Shown here: positions 32,297-40,435 of the stretch, in pieces | How positions within the stretch are numbered: position 1 is the stretch's first letter | Layout: each line of letters opens with the position of its first letter | Assembly (NCBI GenBank): GCA_945893145.1 | Contig: CAMDDZ010000011.1 | Coordinates: forward strand, 1 to 64,000 | From: Rhodoplanes serenus | GTDB taxonomy: Bacteria; Pseudomonadota; Alphaproteobacteria; Rhizobiales; Xanthobacteraceae | Direction: 5' to 3' | DNA length: 64,000 nucleotides | The notes under the pieces: generated by a model | Database searches by the model: none | What the model saw: only the letters and a program-made list of their open reading frames with translations | What the model was told of the DNA's origin: nothing | Translations under genes and position numbers: made by a program

Positions 32297-33074
32297 GGGT
32301 CTGCTCCGCCGCGGCGGTGCCGAGATAGGCTTCCCGAACCAGTGCGTCCTCGCGCACCCGATCGGGCGAGCCCTCGGCAATCTTGCGGCCGAAGTTGAGC
32401 ACGACAACTTCGGAGCACAAGGCATCAACGAAATGCATGTCGTGTTCGACCACCAGAAGCGTGATGCCGCGGTCGCGGCAGATTGCCGTGATGTCCTCAC
32501 GCAGCGCATCGGTTTCGGCAGGATTGAGGCCCGCCGCCGGTTCGTCGAGCAGCAGAAGACGCGGCTGTGCCATCAATGCGCGCAGCAGCTCGATCCGCTT
32601 CTGCAGGCCATACGGCAGGCTGCCGACCGTGGCGTTTTCGATCTGAGCGAGACCCGCCTCCGCAAGCGCGGCGCGCGCCTCTTCGCGCCAGCGGTTGCCG
32701 GGAATGAGATTGACCGGTTGCAGCACACCGAGGAAGCCGCTGTTACGGCAATGTTGGCCGATCAGGATGTTCTCCAATGCGCTGAGATGAGGCATTAGAC
32801 GGATATTTTGGAAGTTTCGCGCGACGCCATGATGGATGCGCCGGCGTGAGGGAATTCGCGCGATGTCGACGCCATCGAGCAGGATGCGTCCGGTATCGAT
32901 CGGATAGACGCCGGTGATCAGGTTGAACACCGTCGTTTTGCCGGCGCCATTCGGGCCGATCAGGCCCGTGCACGAGCCGCGTCGGACCGAAAAGCTCAAA
33001 TCTTCGATCACCGCCAAGCCGCCGAAATGCTTGCTGACGGCATCGAATATGAGGATCGGGTCGGGGCCGGTCAC
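32289..33074 (-). CDS. livG: ABC transporter ATPase, LivG type
   Basis: The product is 261 residues. Walker A GPNGAGKTT, the LivG-specific VARNFQNIRLMPHLS segment, signature LPYGLQKR, Walker B LLLLDEPAAGLNP and switch VVEHDMHFV are all present. It overlaps livM by 4 nt and livF by 8 nt, so the importer genes are translationally coupled. It pairs with LivF at the inner membrane. Confidence 0.92.
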   Translation of the reverse strand: MTGPDPILIFDAVSKHFGGLAVIEDLSFSVRRGSCTGLIGPNGAGKTTVFNLITGVYPIDTGRILLDGVDIARIPSRRRIHHGVARNFQNIRLMPHLSALENILIGQHCRNSGFLGVLQPVNLIPGNRWREEARAALAEAGLAQIENATVGSLPYGLQKRIELLRALMAQPRLLLLDEPAAGLNPAETDALREDITAICRDRGITLLVVEHDMHFVDALCSEVVVLNFGRKIAEGSPDRVREDALVREAYLGTAAAEQTHA

Positions 33075-33928
33075 GTGGCCTGCTCCTTGCGATCAAACTC
33101 GCTACGCAGTCCCAGAAGCCGCCGAATCTGAGTGCCGGTCACTAGGCCCTGCGGCCGCACCACCATGACGACAATCAGGATCGCGGCGAATATGACGTAA
33201 CGCCATTGCGCGCTCCCGCGCAAAAGTTCCGGCAGCAGCGTGAACACAGTGGCGCCGAGCAGCGGTCCGAGCACGCTTTGGGTGCCTCCGAACAGCACAT
33301 AAAGAACGATCGAAATGGAGAGAGAAATCGAGAAATATTGCGCCTCGATGTAACTGAAGTGATGCGCGTATAGCCCGCCGCCGATGCCGGCGATTGCAGA
33401 TCCCATCGTGAACGCCGCCACTTGAAACGCGCGTACGTTAAGCCCCATCAGATCGGCCACGCGCTCATCATCGTGAACCGCCGTGATCGCGATGCCAAAG
33501 CGCGTCGAAAACAACAGCCAGACCAGACCTACGACGCCGAGCGTGAACAGCGCGATGGTCGGCAGCCGGATGAATGCCGTGACCGGATATCCGGCAGCGC
33601 CGCCGACCACTTCGAGGTTGAGGATGCCCGCCCGCACCATCTCGCCCAGCGCGAACGTTGCGAGCGCCAAGTAAATACCGCGCGTGCGCAACACCGGGAC
33701 CGCAACCGCGAGTCCGACCAAACCCGCCACCGCACCCCCGAGCGGAATTGCAAGCAGCGGCGAGACCGCGAGCTGATTGCTGACAAAGGCAGAGAAGTAG
33801 CCCCCGATCACGGCGAACCCGGCAATGCCGAGATTGAGTTGGCCAGCGGCGATCGGAAGGAACGCAGCGTAGGCATAGACGATGTTGATGGCGAGCAGGA
33901 CCAGCACGCCCTCGAGATAGCCGCTCAT
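33071..33928 (-). CDS. livM: ABC transporter permease, LivM type
   Basis: The product is 285 residues and mostly hydrophobic, with about 8 membrane segments. The family EAA-like loop is present as RTRGIYLALATFALGEMVRA and the segment DDERVADLMGLNVRAFQV is diagnostic for LivM. It overlaps livH and livG by 4 nt each. It is a shorter form lacking the long N-terminal extension of enteric LivM. Confidence 0.9.
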   Translation of the reverse strand: MSGYLEGVLVLLAINIVYAYAAFLPIAAGQLNLGIAGFAVIGGYFSAFVSNQLAVSPLLAIPLGGAVAGLVGLAVAVPVLRTRGIYLALATFALGEMVRAGILNLEVVGGAAGYPVTAFIRLPTIALFTLGVVGLVWLLFSTRFGIAITAVHDDERVADLMGLNVRAFQVAAFTMGSAIAGIGGGLYAHHFSYIEAQYFSISLSISIVLYVLFGGTQSVLGPLLGATVFTLLPELLRGSAQWRYVIFAAILIVVMVVRPQGLVTGTQIRRLLGLRSEFDRKEQAT

Positions 33929-34767
33929 GCGCGCGCTCCGGTGCGCGCATCGCCGAACAGGCCCGTCGGCCGCACGATCAGGATCAGCAAAAGCAGGCCA
34001 TAAACCGAAATGTCCACAAAATCGGCGCCGAAGTAACGGATCGAGAATGCCTCTGCGAGGCCGATGATGAGACCGCCCACGATCGCACCCCAGATATTGC
34101 CCATGCCGCCGACCACCATGGCCGAGATTCCCTTCAGGCCAAGCGCCTCACCCATGAACGGATGGACTTGCCGGTAGTTCAGAGCAAACAGCACACCGGC
34201 GAGCGCCGCGAACAACCCGCTGATGACAAAGACTAGTGGCACAATCCGGTTGACGTCGACGCCGAGCAAGAGCGCGGTGTTGGAATCTTCCGCGATGGTA
34301 CGCAGCCCGCGCCCGAGCCGGGTCCTGGTCAGGAAAGCCGATAACCCCCAAATCATCGCAACGGAGCACAGGAGCCCAACCAGCTGCGGAATGCTGATCA
34401 CCAGGTTGGCGATGCGCCAGTCGGACGTGCCGAACAGTTGAGGCACGCTCTGTAACTCAGATCCCCAGAAAGCAACGGCCAGATTTTCGAACAGAATCAG
34501 AAATGCCATCGAGCTGACCAGCGGCACAAACTCTTGCGCGGTGCGCATCCAGCGCCAGGTAAAGCGCTCGACCACGAGCGACGCAGCGGCTCCGACCGCG
34601 AGCGCGCTGAGCGCCGCAATCGGCCAGGGTGCGCCATGGCGGATCAGCACCCAGGTCGTCATGCCGCCAATCATGAACAGGCCCGGGATGCTGAAGTTGA
34701 GGAATTTCAGCACCCCAATAGACAGCGTCAGGGCCACGCCAACGATGGCGTAGATCGACCCAAGCAT
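33925..34767 (-). CDS. livH: ABC transporter permease, LivH type (start uncertain)
   Basis: From ATG 34767 the product is 280 residues, beginning LGSIYAIVGVALTLSIG, whereas LivH proteins normally have about ten more residues (…QQxxNGLMLGSIYA). The upstream frame does encode that missing part (ILSQQIVNGLM), but no ATG, GTG or TTG occurs in it. An AGAGGCAGG stretch precedes an ATT codon at about 34800, so initiation at ATT is possible. The rest is typical: about 8 membrane spans, GRGLRTIAED and GLKGISAMVVGGMGN. It follows the marR gene by 79 nt. Confidence 0.85.
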   Translation of the reverse strand: MLGSIYAIVGVALTLSIGVLKFLNFSIPGLFMIGGMTTWVLIRHGAPWPIAALSALAVGAAASLVVERFTWRWMRTAQEFVPLVSSMAFLILFENLAVAFWGSELQSVPQLFGTSDWRIANLVISIPQLVGLLCSVAMIWGLSAFLTRTRLGRGLRTIAEDSNTALLLGVDVNRIVPLVFVISGLFAALAGVLFALNYRQVHPFMGEALGLKGISAMVVGGMGNIWGAIVGGLIIGLAEAFSIRYFGADFVDISVYGLLLLILIVRPTGLFGDARTGARA

Positions 34768-34846
34768 CAGTCCATTGACGATCTGCTGCGAAAGAATGGC
34801 CTGCCTCTCGATCTGCGTCTGGTCGGTCGTAGGTGGCCAGTAGCCT

Positions 34847-35452
34847 TTAGCCCGTCCTGCGCAAGGGTTGCGGTGTTCCCTTCACCGAATTGATGTAGCG
34901 CACCGCCTTGCTGGAACTCTCGATCAACGCGTTTGCCGCAGCGCTCAAGGCAGCGAATGAGGCGCTATCCAACGCCCCGAAGAACAGATCGTTGACCGCG
35001 CGGATTTCCGCGCTGATGCGATCGATCGCGAGCCGCCCGGCAGGGGCTACGCTGAGCAGCATGCCGCGGCGGTCGAGCGGGTTTGTGCGTTTGAACAGAA
35101 GGCTGCGCCGGGCGAGCTTGCCGGTTTCCGACGCGACGAAGGCGCTTGAGACATGCAGCGCCTGCGCGAGCGCACTGACGCTGATACCATTGTGCCCTTG
35201 AAGATGCGCGACGGCGATCATCAGGCTGTACTGCGGCGGGCTGATCCCTATCCGCCGTCCCAGATGTTCGCGCACGATTTCCATGCGGGTCGAGATCGTC
35301 AGCAGGTCCCCGACAAGCGTGCGGAAGCGCCCGTCCGACCCATTGTCGAGCAGCGCCGCGCGCGAGACGGTCGCCGGCAAGACATAGAGAGCCGCGTCGA
35401 GGTCCTTGTTGGCCTTGCCGGCGCGGCCGCGCCGCAGCCTAGAGATTGACAT
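34847..35452 (-). CDS. MarR-family transcriptional regulator
   Basis: The product is 201 residues from ATG 35452, overlapping the end of the AhpD-like gene by 14 nt. The winged-helix core is visible: ISPPQYSLMIAVAHLQG, ISVSALAQALHVSSAFVASETGKLARR (helix-turn-helix), then the wing with KRTNPLDRRGMLLSVAPAG. The RTNPLDRR wing replaces the usual DxRD/R pattern. MarR proteins are usually repressors released by phenolic ligands. It sits inside the aromatic unit between importer and UbiD/AhpD genes and is the obvious candidate regulator. Confidence 0.87.
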   Translation of the reverse strand: MSISRLRRGRAGKANKDLDAALYVLPATVSRAALLDNGSDGRFRTLVGDLLTISTRMEIVREHLGRRIGISPPQYSLMIAVAHLQGHNGISVSALAQALHVSSAFVASETGKLARRSLLFKRTNPLDRRGMLLSVAPAGRLAIDRISAEIRAVNDLFFGALDSASFAALSAAANALIESSSKAVRYINSVKGTPQPLRRTG

Positions 35453-36071
35453 ATCCGGTATCGCCCAGGAGCTGCGATTCCACCGGGATATGAAGGCTGT
35501 CGTGCACGGTGTTGTAGAACTTCCAGAAGCCGACCACACACGCGAGCTCGACGATCTGCGGCGGTGTCAGATGTTTCTTCAGGCGTTGTAGAATTTCGTC
35601 CGGCACCGAGGTCGGATCCTCGGACGCCGAGCGCACGTAGTCGAAGCAGGCCTGCTCCATCTCGTTCGCCGGGTCGTTGTCGCCCGTGATGATGTCCTGC
35701 AGCTCCTGCTCGCTCATGTTCCAGCCTTCGAACCCAGCTTGGGTCGGCTTCTTGAGCATCGAGCAGCTGTGCGCCGTGCAATAGGCGCAGCCGTTGGTGG
35801 CGCAGGCGACCGCCGCAAGCTTGCGTTTGAGCAATTGGTCGAGTGTCGAGGTCGGATCGCGCATGATCTTGCTGTTGAGGCTCCACAGCGTCTCCGCGAT
35901 CTCGGGGCGGTGAGCGTAGAGCTTGAGCGCGTTGGGCAGGAAGCCCATGCGTTTCTTGTACGGATCGAGCACGGGCCTGAGGCGGGGATCGAAATCTTCC
36001 TCCTTCACATACGGAATGAAGGGTTGCGCTTCGACCAGCACTTTCGGTTTCGGAGGCGTGATGGCGTCCAT
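35439..36071 (-). CDS. Carboxymuconolactone decarboxylase/AhpD-like (peroxidase-related) protein
   Basis: The product is 210 residues, longer than the 23524 homologue. An N-terminal segment of about 60 residues precedes the AhpD core LLKRKLAAVACATNGCAYCTAH, with the CxxC redox motif and a following Cys. The C-terminal helix (CVVGFWKFYNTVHDSLH) resembles uncharacterised peroxidase-related enzymes. It lies 12 nt after the UbiD gene. A role in antioxidant defence or in decarboxylating a ring-cleavage lactone is possible. Confidence 0.83.
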   Translation of the reverse strand: MDAITPPKPKVLVEAQPFIPYVKEEDFDPRLRPVLDPYKKRMGFLPNALKLYAHRPEIAETLWSLNSKIMRDPTSTLDQLLKRKLAAVACATNGCAYCTAHSCSMLKKPTQAGFEGWNMSEQELQDIITGDNDPANEMEQACFDYVRSASEDPTSVPDEILQRLKKHLTPPQIVELACVVGFWKFYNTVHDSLHIPVESQLLGDTGYVNL

Positions 36072-36083
36072 GATGGGCTCCTC

Positions 36084-37505
36084 TCAGAGATAGTCCTCAA
36101 GTTTCACCTTGCCCCAGTTGCGGGGCCAGGCGCGTTCGAAGTCCGCGGGATCGTGTCGCGATTTGACGGTGGCATCGATTCCCATTTTGCCGACCGTACG
36201 CCAGGGATGCTGGCCCTCGATCGGCTTGGCCGAAGGGTCGTAGGGCGAACCACGGGTATTGCCGACGACGATAATGTCGCGCGCCGGATCGCACCGCGTC
36301 GCGATGGCATGATAGACGTCGGCCGGGTCGTCGAGATCGGTATCGGGACTGACGGCCACCACCAGTTTGGTGTTGAGCCATGGCGCGCCCATCGCGGTCA
36401 TCAGCGCGTCGTTGACGAATCCCTCGCGCGGATAATTGAATTGCAGGATGCAGGAGACCGCGGCACCCCAGGTTGGGAAGCGCACGTCTTTCACGTCGAG
36501 GCCGATCTCCGTCAGGCGGTTGTACAGTACGGCTTCGTGGCAGAGCCGGGGTAAGGTCTGGTGATCGGTGGCGGGTGTGGTCTGGTGGTTGCGATAGATC
36601 GGCCGGTCCGCCCGCATGGTGACGGCGGTGATTTCGACCTCGGGAATTTCTTCGTAGTGCGGCAGATGGTACATCGATGGTGACGTCACATCGCCGACGC
36701 GGAATTTGCCGTTCAGTTTAATTCGCCCTTCGACGACAATCTCGGCCACCGCCGGGACGGTGAGATCGATCGTCTCGCAAGGCACCATCTCGACGTCGCG
36801 GTCCATGATGGTGCCGACCATTTCCATCTCGCCCCATGAATCCATGTGGAGTCCGGAAAAGTTGGCCATGATCTCGTACGCGGGCGGGACACCGAAGACA
36901 TACGCGATCGGCATGTATTCAGCACCCATCTCGCGGTACTTGCGCATGATGATGTGCGAGTGCGGCGTGACGAAACTAACGAGCCCACGACGGGGACCGA
37001 CCGCATGCGTTCCCGCATGGCATGAATTGTAGAAGCCCGTCTCCGGATCCTTGATGATGTTCATCGCCGTCACATAGGGCGCGGCGTCTTTGTCCTTGTG
37101 GAAGGGGATCGGGAGCTTGGTCCAATCGGCGTCGGCGCCGATCTGGATCACGTCCTTCACGGGCCCGGTCTTGACGTTTTTGAAACCGCGTGCGGGCTGC
37201 CGCAGGCGATAGGCGAGCGTCTTGAGGTAGTTGGCGGAATCGACACCGATGGTGCGCGCCTGAGAGCGCCGGTTCTTCACCAGGATGTCGCAGAGCCGAA
37301 ATCCGGGCTTCTCGGGGATGTTCTCGAACAAGATTGGCTGGTCGCTCTGCGCCGAAAGCGCGCCGATGTCGTCCATCCGCACCGGCTTGGTGATGCGCGT
37401 GACGATGTCGGCATTAGTTTCAAGGTACTCGCGCAGCGACGCGTCGAGACCTTGATTGGATCGGCGAGCGGTCGACGGCACGGCCAAGGCACGTCCTTCG
37501 CACAA
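36084..37505 (-). CDS. UbiD-family prenylated-FMN-dependent decarboxylase
   Basis: The product is 473 residues, probably from TTG 37505 (AAGGA eight nt upstream). UbiD features: SLREYLETNADIVTRITKPV, the PVKDVIQIGADADWTKLPIP segment, the acidic segment EMVPCETIDLTVPAVAEIVVEG and a conserved C-terminal barrel with VSPDTDLDDPADV. The cofactor-loop region reads FYNSCHAGTHAVGPRRG, unlike the commoner NxGxYR sequence, so cofactor geometry may differ. UbiD enzymes reversibly decarboxylate aromatic or alpha,beta-unsaturated acids. No UbiX-type flavin prenyltransferase is in the window. It heads the aromatic unit. Confidence 0.88.
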   Translation of the reverse strand: MCEGRALAVPSTARRSNQGLDASLREYLETNADIVTRITKPVRMDDIGALSAQSDQPILFENIPEKPGFRLCDILVKNRRSQARTIGVDSANYLKTLAYRLRQPARGFKNVKTGPVKDVIQIGADADWTKLPIPFHKDKDAAPYVTAMNIIKDPETGFYNSCHAGTHAVGPRRGLVSFVTPHSHIIMRKYREMGAEYMPIAYVFGVPPAYEIMANFSGLHMDSWGEMEMVGTIMDRDVEMVPCETIDLTVPAVAEIVVEGRIKLNGKFRVGDVTSPSMYHLPHYEEIPEVEITAVTMRADRPIYRNHQTTPATDHQTLPRLCHEAVLYNRLTEIGLDVKDVRFPTWGAAVSCILQFNYPREGFVNDALMTAMGAPWLNTKLVVAVSPDTDLDDPADVYHAIATRCDPARDIIVVGNTRGSPYDPSAKPIEGQHPWRTVGKMGIDATVKSRHDPADFERAWPRNWGKVKLEDYL

Positions 37506-37653
37506 CAGGCATTTCCTTAAGTAACTTTACTATCTCGCTTTTTGTAGTCAAGGCGGGTGCAGATGGCTCAACAGGCGAAAAAATGTGCAACAGGAAGGTC
37601 GAGGTGGGACCGATCTCAGGAACGCGAAGGCGCTCGGCGTGCTACCGCCGCCA

Positions 37654-38484
37654 TCACACTGCGACGGCGTATCGCTTCAGTAACCGTTGAACGATGAAGC
37701 GTACGATGCGGTCGCAAGCGTATCCCAGCAGTCCCAACGTGATGATGCCGACGAAAACCCACTCGGTTTTGCCGTAGTTCCGCGCTGTCCAGATCATCGA
37801 GCCGACGCCGACCTGAGCCGCTACGATTTCTGCGGACACGATGGTCAGGAAGGAGTTGCCCATCGCCAGCCGGGCTCCCGTGACCATGTAGGGTATGGTT
37901 GATGGAAAGATCACGGTGAGAAGAGTTTGCAGCCGTCCGGCGCCGAGCGCTGCCGCAGCCCTCAACCTCAATTCGCTGACCGAGAGCACACCCGCAATGG
38001 TGTTGATGGTGACGATAAAAATCGTGGTGTAGAGGATCAGGGCCACCTTGGAGGCTTCGCCGGGACCGAGCCAAATCACGGCAAGCGTGACAAACGCGAT
38101 CGGCGGAATGAAGCGGAAGAACTCAACATAGGGATCGAGCAGCCGGCGCACGAACGAAAAATATCCCATCAGCATGCCGATCGGGATGCCGATGACGAGC
38201 CCGAGCGACCAGCCTGCCATGATGCGGGCGAGCGAGGCGCCGATCGACTGCAGCAGCGTTCCGTCTTCCCAAAGCTCGCCGACCGCGTAGAAGGTCAACT
38301 GCGGCGACGGCAGGAACAGCGGCTGAAAGTGCCAGCTCAACACCTCCCAGATGAGAAGGCCGAGCGACACTGAGAAGGCGCCGGTGAGAAACCTCGCCAG
38401 CCTGGTATCGAAAAAGGCTGTCGCAGGCCGGGCCTCGGGAGCGGCCGCAGGGTAGCGCGGAGACTCGGTTTCGAGCGTCGTCAT
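37654..38484 (-). CDS. ABC transporter permease (SsuC/TauC type)
   Basis: The product is 276 residues with about 6 membrane spans. The EAA-like loop is RLRAAAALGAGRLQTLLTVIFPSTIPY and the segment FFRFIPPIAFVTLAVIWLG is typical of nitrate/sulfonate/taurine-class permeases. It overlaps the ATPase stop by 4 nt. It forms the homodimeric channel for the importer encoded with 38481 and 39360. In catabolic regions such systems import aromatic carboxylates or sulfonates. No enzyme gene is in the same unit. Confidence 0.9.
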   Translation of the reverse strand: MTTLETESPRYPAAAPEARPATAFFDTRLARFLTGAFSVSLGLLIWEVLSWHFQPLFLPSPQLTFYAVGELWEDGTLLQSIGASLARIMAGWSLGLVIGIPIGMLMGYFSFVRRLLDPYVEFFRFIPPIAFVTLAVIWLGPGEASKVALILYTTIFIVTINTIAGVLSVSELRLRAAAALGAGRLQTLLTVIFPSTIPYMVTGARLAMGNSFLTIVSAEIVAAQVGVGSMIWTARNYGKTEWVFVGIITLGLLGYACDRIVRFIVQRLLKRYAVAV

Positions 38485-39347
38485 GCGGCGGCGTCCCGCG
38501 CCGAGCCTTCTCGCACTAAGCCCTCTCTCACCAAGCCTTGCGCCTGCAGCGTGCGCCGTACCTCCGAGGCGATGTCCTCCCGCAGATCGCGATAGAGTTC
38601 CAAGGCGGCGGGAGCGGTGAGCTCGCGCGGACGGGGGATCGAGACCGGCGCAACGGTCTTGAACGTCGCATCGGGACCCGCCGTCATGGTGATGATGCGG
38701 TCGCCGAGCAGAATGGCTTCCCAGATGTCGTGGGTGATGAACAGGATGGTCGGGCGGGTGGCCCGCCAGATTCGATCGACCTCGACCTGCATCACTTCGC
38801 GCGTTTGTGCATCGAGCGCGCCGAACGGTTCGTCCATCAGCACCACGGAAGGCTCGTTGACCAGGACCCGCGCGATCTGGGCCCGCTGCCGCATGCCGCC
38901 GGAGAGCTCGCCGGGCATACGGCTTCCGGCGTGGCCGAGGCCGACCAGTTCCAGATAGCGCCGCGCCGCATCGGCGCGGGTTGAGCGCGGCACGCCGCAC
39001 ATGCGCGGCCCATATTCCACATTTTCCTGGACGGTGAGCCACGGAAACAACGCTTCGGTGCTCTGAAACACGACGCCGCGATCCCGGCCAGGCCCGTGAA
39101 CGGGTCGCCCGCCGACGGAGACCTTTCCGGACGTGGCCGGCAGAAAGCCTGCCACGAGATTGAGCAATGTCGATTTTCCGCAACCGCTCGGCCCCAGCAG
39201 GCAGACGAATTCACCGGCCGCGACGTGGAGATTGATGTCGGACACGATCCGGTGTTCGCCGAAGGCGACCGAAACATGCTCGAGTCGGATATCCGCCCCC
39301 GTGCATGCGGACTCGGACCGATCTGCGGGCGACGGAGACGCGCTCAT
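38481..39347 (-). CDS. ABC transporter ATPase (SsuB/TauB type)
   Basis: The product is 288 residues. Walker A GPSGCGKST, Q-loop VVFQSTEALFPW, signature LSGGMRQR, Walker B VVLMDEPFGALD and switch FITHDIWEA are intact. The C-terminus contains an in-register tandem copy, GLVREGLVREG, encoded by a 15-bp imperfect repeat. It serves the SsuC-type permease at 37654. The binding-protein gene starts 12 nt upstream. Confidence 0.92.
   Translation of the reverse strand: MSASPSPADRSESACTGADIRLEHVSVAFGEHRIVSDINLHVAAGEFVCLLGPSGCGKSTLLNLVAGFLPATSGKVSVGGRPVHGPGRDRGVVFQSTEALFPWLTVQENVEYGPRMCGVPRSTRADAARRYLELVGLGHAGSRMPGELSGGMRQRAQIARVLVNEPSVVLMDEPFGALDAQTREVMQVEVDRIWRATRPTILFITHDIWEAILLGDRIITMTAGPDATFKTVAPVSIPRPRELTAPAALELYRDLREDIASEVRRTLQAQGLVREGLVREGSARDAAA
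38506..38535. repeat. Two-copy 15-bp tandem repeat inside the ATPase gene
   Basis: The units 38506-38520 and 38521-38535 match at 12 of 15 positions and encode LVREG twice on the minus strand. Because the unit length is a multiple of three, the frame is kept. It extends the C-terminal tail of the ATPase by five residues and probably has little functional effect. Confidence 0.5.
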
Positions 39348-39359
39348 AGAACGCTCTGA

Positions 39360-40298
39360 TTACTTCGCTACGTAGAACCCCCGCTGAATAATCTTGCCGA
39401 GGTCGACTTTGCCCGGCGTGATTTTCCGCGCTGCCAGGAAGTCCGCGATCTTGTCATAGGTTGCCATGTCGGCCGCGGTGAAGTCGCGCACCGTGCATTG
39501 CACCTCTTTGAGCGTATCGAGAGCCGTTGCAAGCGGGATCTTTGCTTCTGCCTGCACCGCGGCCGCGCCTTTGGCCGGATCGGCGCGGACGATCTCGCAC
39601 GCTTCGGCGAGCGCGGCCAGGATTGACTTTGCCTCGGCCTGGTGAGTTGCGAGCCATGTGCCGTTTGCCGACAGCCACATGTTGTAGGCGTAACCGACGT
39701 CGCCGCTGGTCAGCAGAATCCTGCCGCCCTGCTTGATGCCATTCGTCGGCCACGGCTCCCACAGGAAGTAGCCGTCGACATCGCCGCGCGCCAGCAGCGC
39801 CGGAAACTCAGGCGGACCGGCCTTCACGATCTCCACTGACTTGGGATCGATGCCAAACTTGATCAGCATCTGTTCGGTCGAGAATTCACTGACCGATCCA
39901 GGAACGACACCGAGCTTCTTGAGCTGCTTCGCATCCGTGATGCCAGCCTTCACGACCATTTTGATATAGGTCGCCGACTGCCCGTAAATGCCAAGCACCT
40001 TGATGTCCGCACGCGCTGCCCGGATCAGCGTTGTCGGCTCGGCCGCGCCGCCCATTGGGGCGATGTTGGCCGCGACCGCATCGAGCGCGTCGCCGCCCTG
40101 GGTGAATTGCACGAGCTCAACATTGACGCCGTGTTTCTCGAACAGCTTGGCCTGCTTGGAGAGATAGATCGGCACATAGGCGGCATCGACGCCAATGGCC
40201 AGCTTGATCGGGTCCTTGGTCTGCGCGCTGGGCGAGGGCGACAGCGCAACCACGATCGAAAGTGCAAGTGCGGCGGTCAGAACGTTGCGATGGTTCAT
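39360..40298 (-). CDS. ABC transporter binding protein (SsuA/NMT1 type)
   Basis: The product is 312 residues with a signal peptide ending SPSAQT and AGGAG upstream. NMT1/SsuA-type segments: AIGVDAAYVPIYLSKQAKLFEKHGV, then GGDALDAVAANIAPMGGAAE, where the conserved asparagine-rich hinge is altered. It captures the ligand for the permease and ATPase at 37654-39347. Relatives bind sulfonates, taurine, thiamin precursors or aromatic carboxylates, and sequence does not distinguish these. It is the first gene of its three-gene operon. Confidence 0.88.
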   Translation of the reverse strand: MNHRNVLTAALALSIVVALSPSPSAQTKDPIKLAIGVDAAYVPIYLSKQAKLFEKHGVNVELVQFTQGGDALDAVAANIAPMGGAAEPTTLIRAARADIKVLGIYGQSATYIKMVVKAGITDAKQLKKLGVVPGSVSEFSTEQMLIKFGIDPKSVEIVKAGPPEFPALLARGDVDGYFLWEPWPTNGIKQGGRILLTSGDVGYAYNMWLSANGTWLATHQAEAKSILAALAEACEIVRADPAKGAAAVQAEAKIPLATALDTLKEVQCTVRDFTAADMATYDKIADFLAARKITPGKVDLGKIIQRGFYVAK

Positions 40299-40435
40299 CG
40301 CGATTCTCCTCTAAGTCGTCGTCTCTGGCTCCGGACCCTGGGTGGATGCGGCGCCGCGGGTGCCCTGATGAGACGCTCCTCAGAGCAAGCTGAATGCCAG
40401 TTTCTCGCTTATTGCACGGCCATCCTGCACCATTT

